Below the pieces are notes generated by a model that searched no databases, had not been told where the DNA came from, and saw nothing but the letters and a program-made list of their open reading frames with translations. Below, piece after piece: positions 61,741 through 64,000 of a stretch of DNA of 64,000 nt. The stretch is from Eunapius fragilis. Taxonomy: Eukaryota > Porifera > Demospongiae > Spongillida > Spongillidae. The stretch covers positions 310,001 through 374,000 of the forward strand of contig OY811981.1 of assembly GCA_963681505.1 (NCBI GenBank). The letters are read 5' to 3'. Both the position numbers and the translations under genes were made by a program. The number at the start of each line of letters is the position of its first letter. The first letter of the stretch is position 1.

Positions 61741-64000
61741 GACATGGAATATGAGCAAACCACTGCACACATGGAAGATAGCAGTAACCATTCTTCTATC
61801 TGTTTTAAATGCCACCCCGAGGATACCTGCTTTGGTATGGGTTTACCAAGCGATTCAAAAGTAGGTTCCAACCCATACATTCCTATGGGAAACCACCCAT
61901 ACATCTCTATGGGAAATATTGACTATCTTAGCATAGAGGTGTTGATGAGACATGCAATATGAGCAAACCACTGCACACATGGAAGATAGCAGTAACCATT
62001 CCTCTATCTGTTTTAAATGCCACCCCGAGGATACCTGCTTTGGTATGGGTTTACCAAGCGATTCAAAAGTAGGTTCCCACCCATACATTCCTATGGGAAA
62101 CCACCCATACATCTCTGTGGGAAATAGTGACTATCTTAGCATCGAGGTGTTGATGAGACATGCAATATGAGCAAACCACTGCACACATGGAAGATAGCAG
62201 TAACCATTCCTCTATCTGTTTTAAAAGCCACCCCGAGGATACCTGCTTTGGTATGGGTTTACCAAGCGATTCAAAAGTAGGTTCCCACCCATACATTTCT
62301 ATGGGAAATTTTTGACTATCTTAGCATCGAGGTGTTGATGAGACATGGAATATGAGCAAACCACTGCACACATGGAAGATAGCAGTAACCATTCTTCTAT
62401 CTGTTTTAAATGCCACCCCGAGGATACCTGCTTTGGTATGGGTTTACCAAGCGATTCAAAAGTAGGTTCCAACCCATACATTCCTATGGGAAACCACCCA
62501 TACATCTCTATGGGAAATATTGACTATCTTAGCATAGAGGTGTTGATGAGACATGCAATATGAGCAAACCACTGCACACATGGAAGATAGCAGTAACCAT
62601 TCCTCTATCTGTTTTAAATGCCACCCCGAGGATACCTGCTTTGGTATGGGTTTACCAAGCGATTCAAAAGTAGGTTCCCACCCATACATTCCTATGGGAA
62701 ACCACCCATACATCTCTGTGGGAAATAGTGACTATCTTAGCATCGAGGTGTTGATGAGACATGCAATATGAGCAAACCACTGCACACATGGAAGATAGCA
62801 GTAACCATTCCTCTATCTGTTTTAAAAGCCACCCCGAGGATACCTGCTTTGGTATGGGTTTACCAAGCGATTCAAAAGTAGGTTCCCACCCATACATTTC
62901 TATGGGAAATTTTTGACTATCTTAGCATCGAGGTGTTGATGAGACATGGAATATGAGCAAACCACTGCACACATGGAAGATAGCAGTAACCATTCCTCTG
63001 TCTGTTTTAAATGCCACCCCGAGGATACCTGCTTCGGTATGGGATACCCAAGCGATTCAAAAGTAGGTTCCCACCCATACATTCCTATGGGAAACCACCC
63101 ATACATCTCTATGGGAAATAGTGACTATCTTAGCATCGAGGTGTTGATGAGACATGCAATATGAGCAAACCACTGCACACATGGAAGATAGCAGTAACCA
63201 CTCCTCTATCTCTTTTTAATGCCACCCCGAGGATACCTGCTTTGGTATGGGTTTACCAAGCGATTCAAAAGTAGGTTCCCACCCATACATTTCTATGGGA
63301 AATTTTTGACTATCTTAGCATCGAGGTGTTGATGAGTCATGCAATATGAGCAAACCACTGCACACATGGAAGATAGCAGTAACCATTCCTCTATCTGTTT
63401 TAAATGCCACCCCGAGGATACCTGCTTTGGTATGGGTTTACCAAGCGATTCAAAAGTAGGTTCCCACCCATACATTTCTATGGGAAACCACCCATACATC
63501 TCTATGGGAAATAGTGACTATCTTAGCATCGAGGTGTTGATGAGACATGCAATATGAGCAAACCACTGCACACATGGAAGATAGCAGTAACCACTCCTCT
63601 ATCTCTTTTTAATGCCACCCCGAGGATACCTGCTTTGGTATGGGTTTACCAAGCGATTCAAAAGTAGGTTCCCACCCATACATTTCTATGGGAAATTTTT
63701 GACTATCTTAGCATCGAGGTGTTGATGAGTCATGCAATATGAGCAAACCACTGCACACATGGAAGATAGCAGTAACCATTCCTCTATCTGTTTTAAATGC
63801 CACCCCGAGGATACCTGCTTTGGTATGGGTTTACCAAGCGATTCAAAAGTAGGTTCCCACCCATACATTTCTATGGGAAATTTTTGACTATCTTAGCATC
63901 GAGGTGTTGATGAGACATGGAATATGAGCAAACCACTGCACACATGGAAGATAGCAGTAACCATTCTTCTATCTGTTTTAAATGCCACCCCGAGGATACC
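61741..64000. repeat. Distal array block (601- and 2,173-bp periods), open at the window end
   Basis: 61698/62299 and 61855/62456 are 601 bp apart (185+208+208). 60727/62900, 61120/63293 and 61513/63686 are 2,173 bp apart. The array is still intact and homogeneous at position 64000. Confidence 0.82.

Larger units (their letters stand above)
5784..64000. repeat. Satellite DNA array (185/196/208-bp family)
   Basis: Head-to-tail tandem repeats with no intervening unique DNA, continuing beyond the window. In a type A copy at 7861-8049 the conserved landmarks are TTGATGAG (7894-7901), ACATGGAAGATAGCAG (7929-7944), a TTGGTA/TACCAA dyad (7992-8009), and CCCATA/TATGGG (8032-8049). Type A (185 bp) has TATGGGAAATTTTTGAC after the dyad; type P (196 bp) has a TATGGACATCTC..TGGTAAAG version; type B (208 bp) has the whole CCCATA..TATGGG box doubled. 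Roughly 290 units follow 7031. Unit lengths near one nucleosome repeat are typical of centromeric and pericentromeric satellites, but no CENP-B-box-like match was seen, and chromosomal position cannot be told. Family not recognised. Confidence 0.97.

Noticed and set aside
7067-63868. Hundreds of 60-100-residue ORFs on the minus strand and 63-81-residue ORFs on the plus strand of the array
   Set aside because: They recur with the satellite period, start and stop at the same repeat positions, and unit lengths of 185, 196 and 208 are not multiples of 3. The 100-residue versions only reflect a base change removing a stop. No known domain was seen.
7031-64000. CRISPR array
   Set aside because: Repeats are 185-208 bp, contiguous and without unique spacers; the genome is eukaryotic.
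7031-64000. CENP-B box in the satellite
   Set aside because: TTCG, A and CGGG never occur in the required spacing on either strand of the A, B or P consensus as read by eye.

Overview
The window is eukaryotic. Its first 5.4 kb carry the 3' nine-tenths of a spliced animal kinesin gene; the remaining ~58 kb are a tandem satellite array that runs off the right edge. GT-AG introns, several of only 61-86 bp, and a kinesin-8 motor of the KIF19 type (a ciliary-tip kinesin of ciliated animals) point to an invertebrate metazoan with compact introns. Sponges fit, but the sequence does not decide the phylum. No bacterial, viral, CRISPR or tRNA/rRNA feature was seen.

Layout. (1) 3-5364, + strand: KIF19-like kinesin in 13 reconstructed exons. 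The 5' end (promoter, start codon, roughly the first 50 residues) lies outside the window. All exon phases join to one 898-codon frame ending in TAA at 5362-5364, and a poly(A) signal follows at 5389-5394. Four introns hold G/A-rich tandem repeats with the G-rich strand in the sense orientation; the last intron holds a long CT tract. (2) 5365-5783: short 3' flank with a GA tract and four spaced copies of an 18-bp palindrome. (3) 5784-7030: diverged, gene-proximal edge of the satellite, in 196-bp units. (4) 7031-64000: the array proper, roughly 290 units, built from 185-bp (type A) and 208-bp (type B) units with a few embedded 196-bp (type P) cassettes. All three lengths differ at one site beside a CCCATA/TATGGG dyad.

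Higher-order structure in the array is rich: a 393-bp A+B dimer, a 994-bp tandem pair, a 1,571-bp block repeated at 1,780-bp offset, an 8,507-bp tandem duplication (20678-29184 and 29185-37691), 1,572-, 763-, 971- and 2,543-bp periods, and interleaved ~3.4-kb and ~3.2-kb blocks repeated at offsets of 8,045 and 7,235 bp. This is the pattern expected from repeated unequal exchange, with a homogenised interior and a diverged edge next to the gene. The many short ORFs in the array are by-products of the repeat and are not annotated as genes.

The most unusual points are the three unit-length classes generated at one dyad-flanked site, a recurrent truncated-unit junction found five times, an unequal-exchange breakpoint confined to 36 bp, and a conserved three-way-junction fold in each unit that resembles, but does not match, a hammerhead ribozyme.
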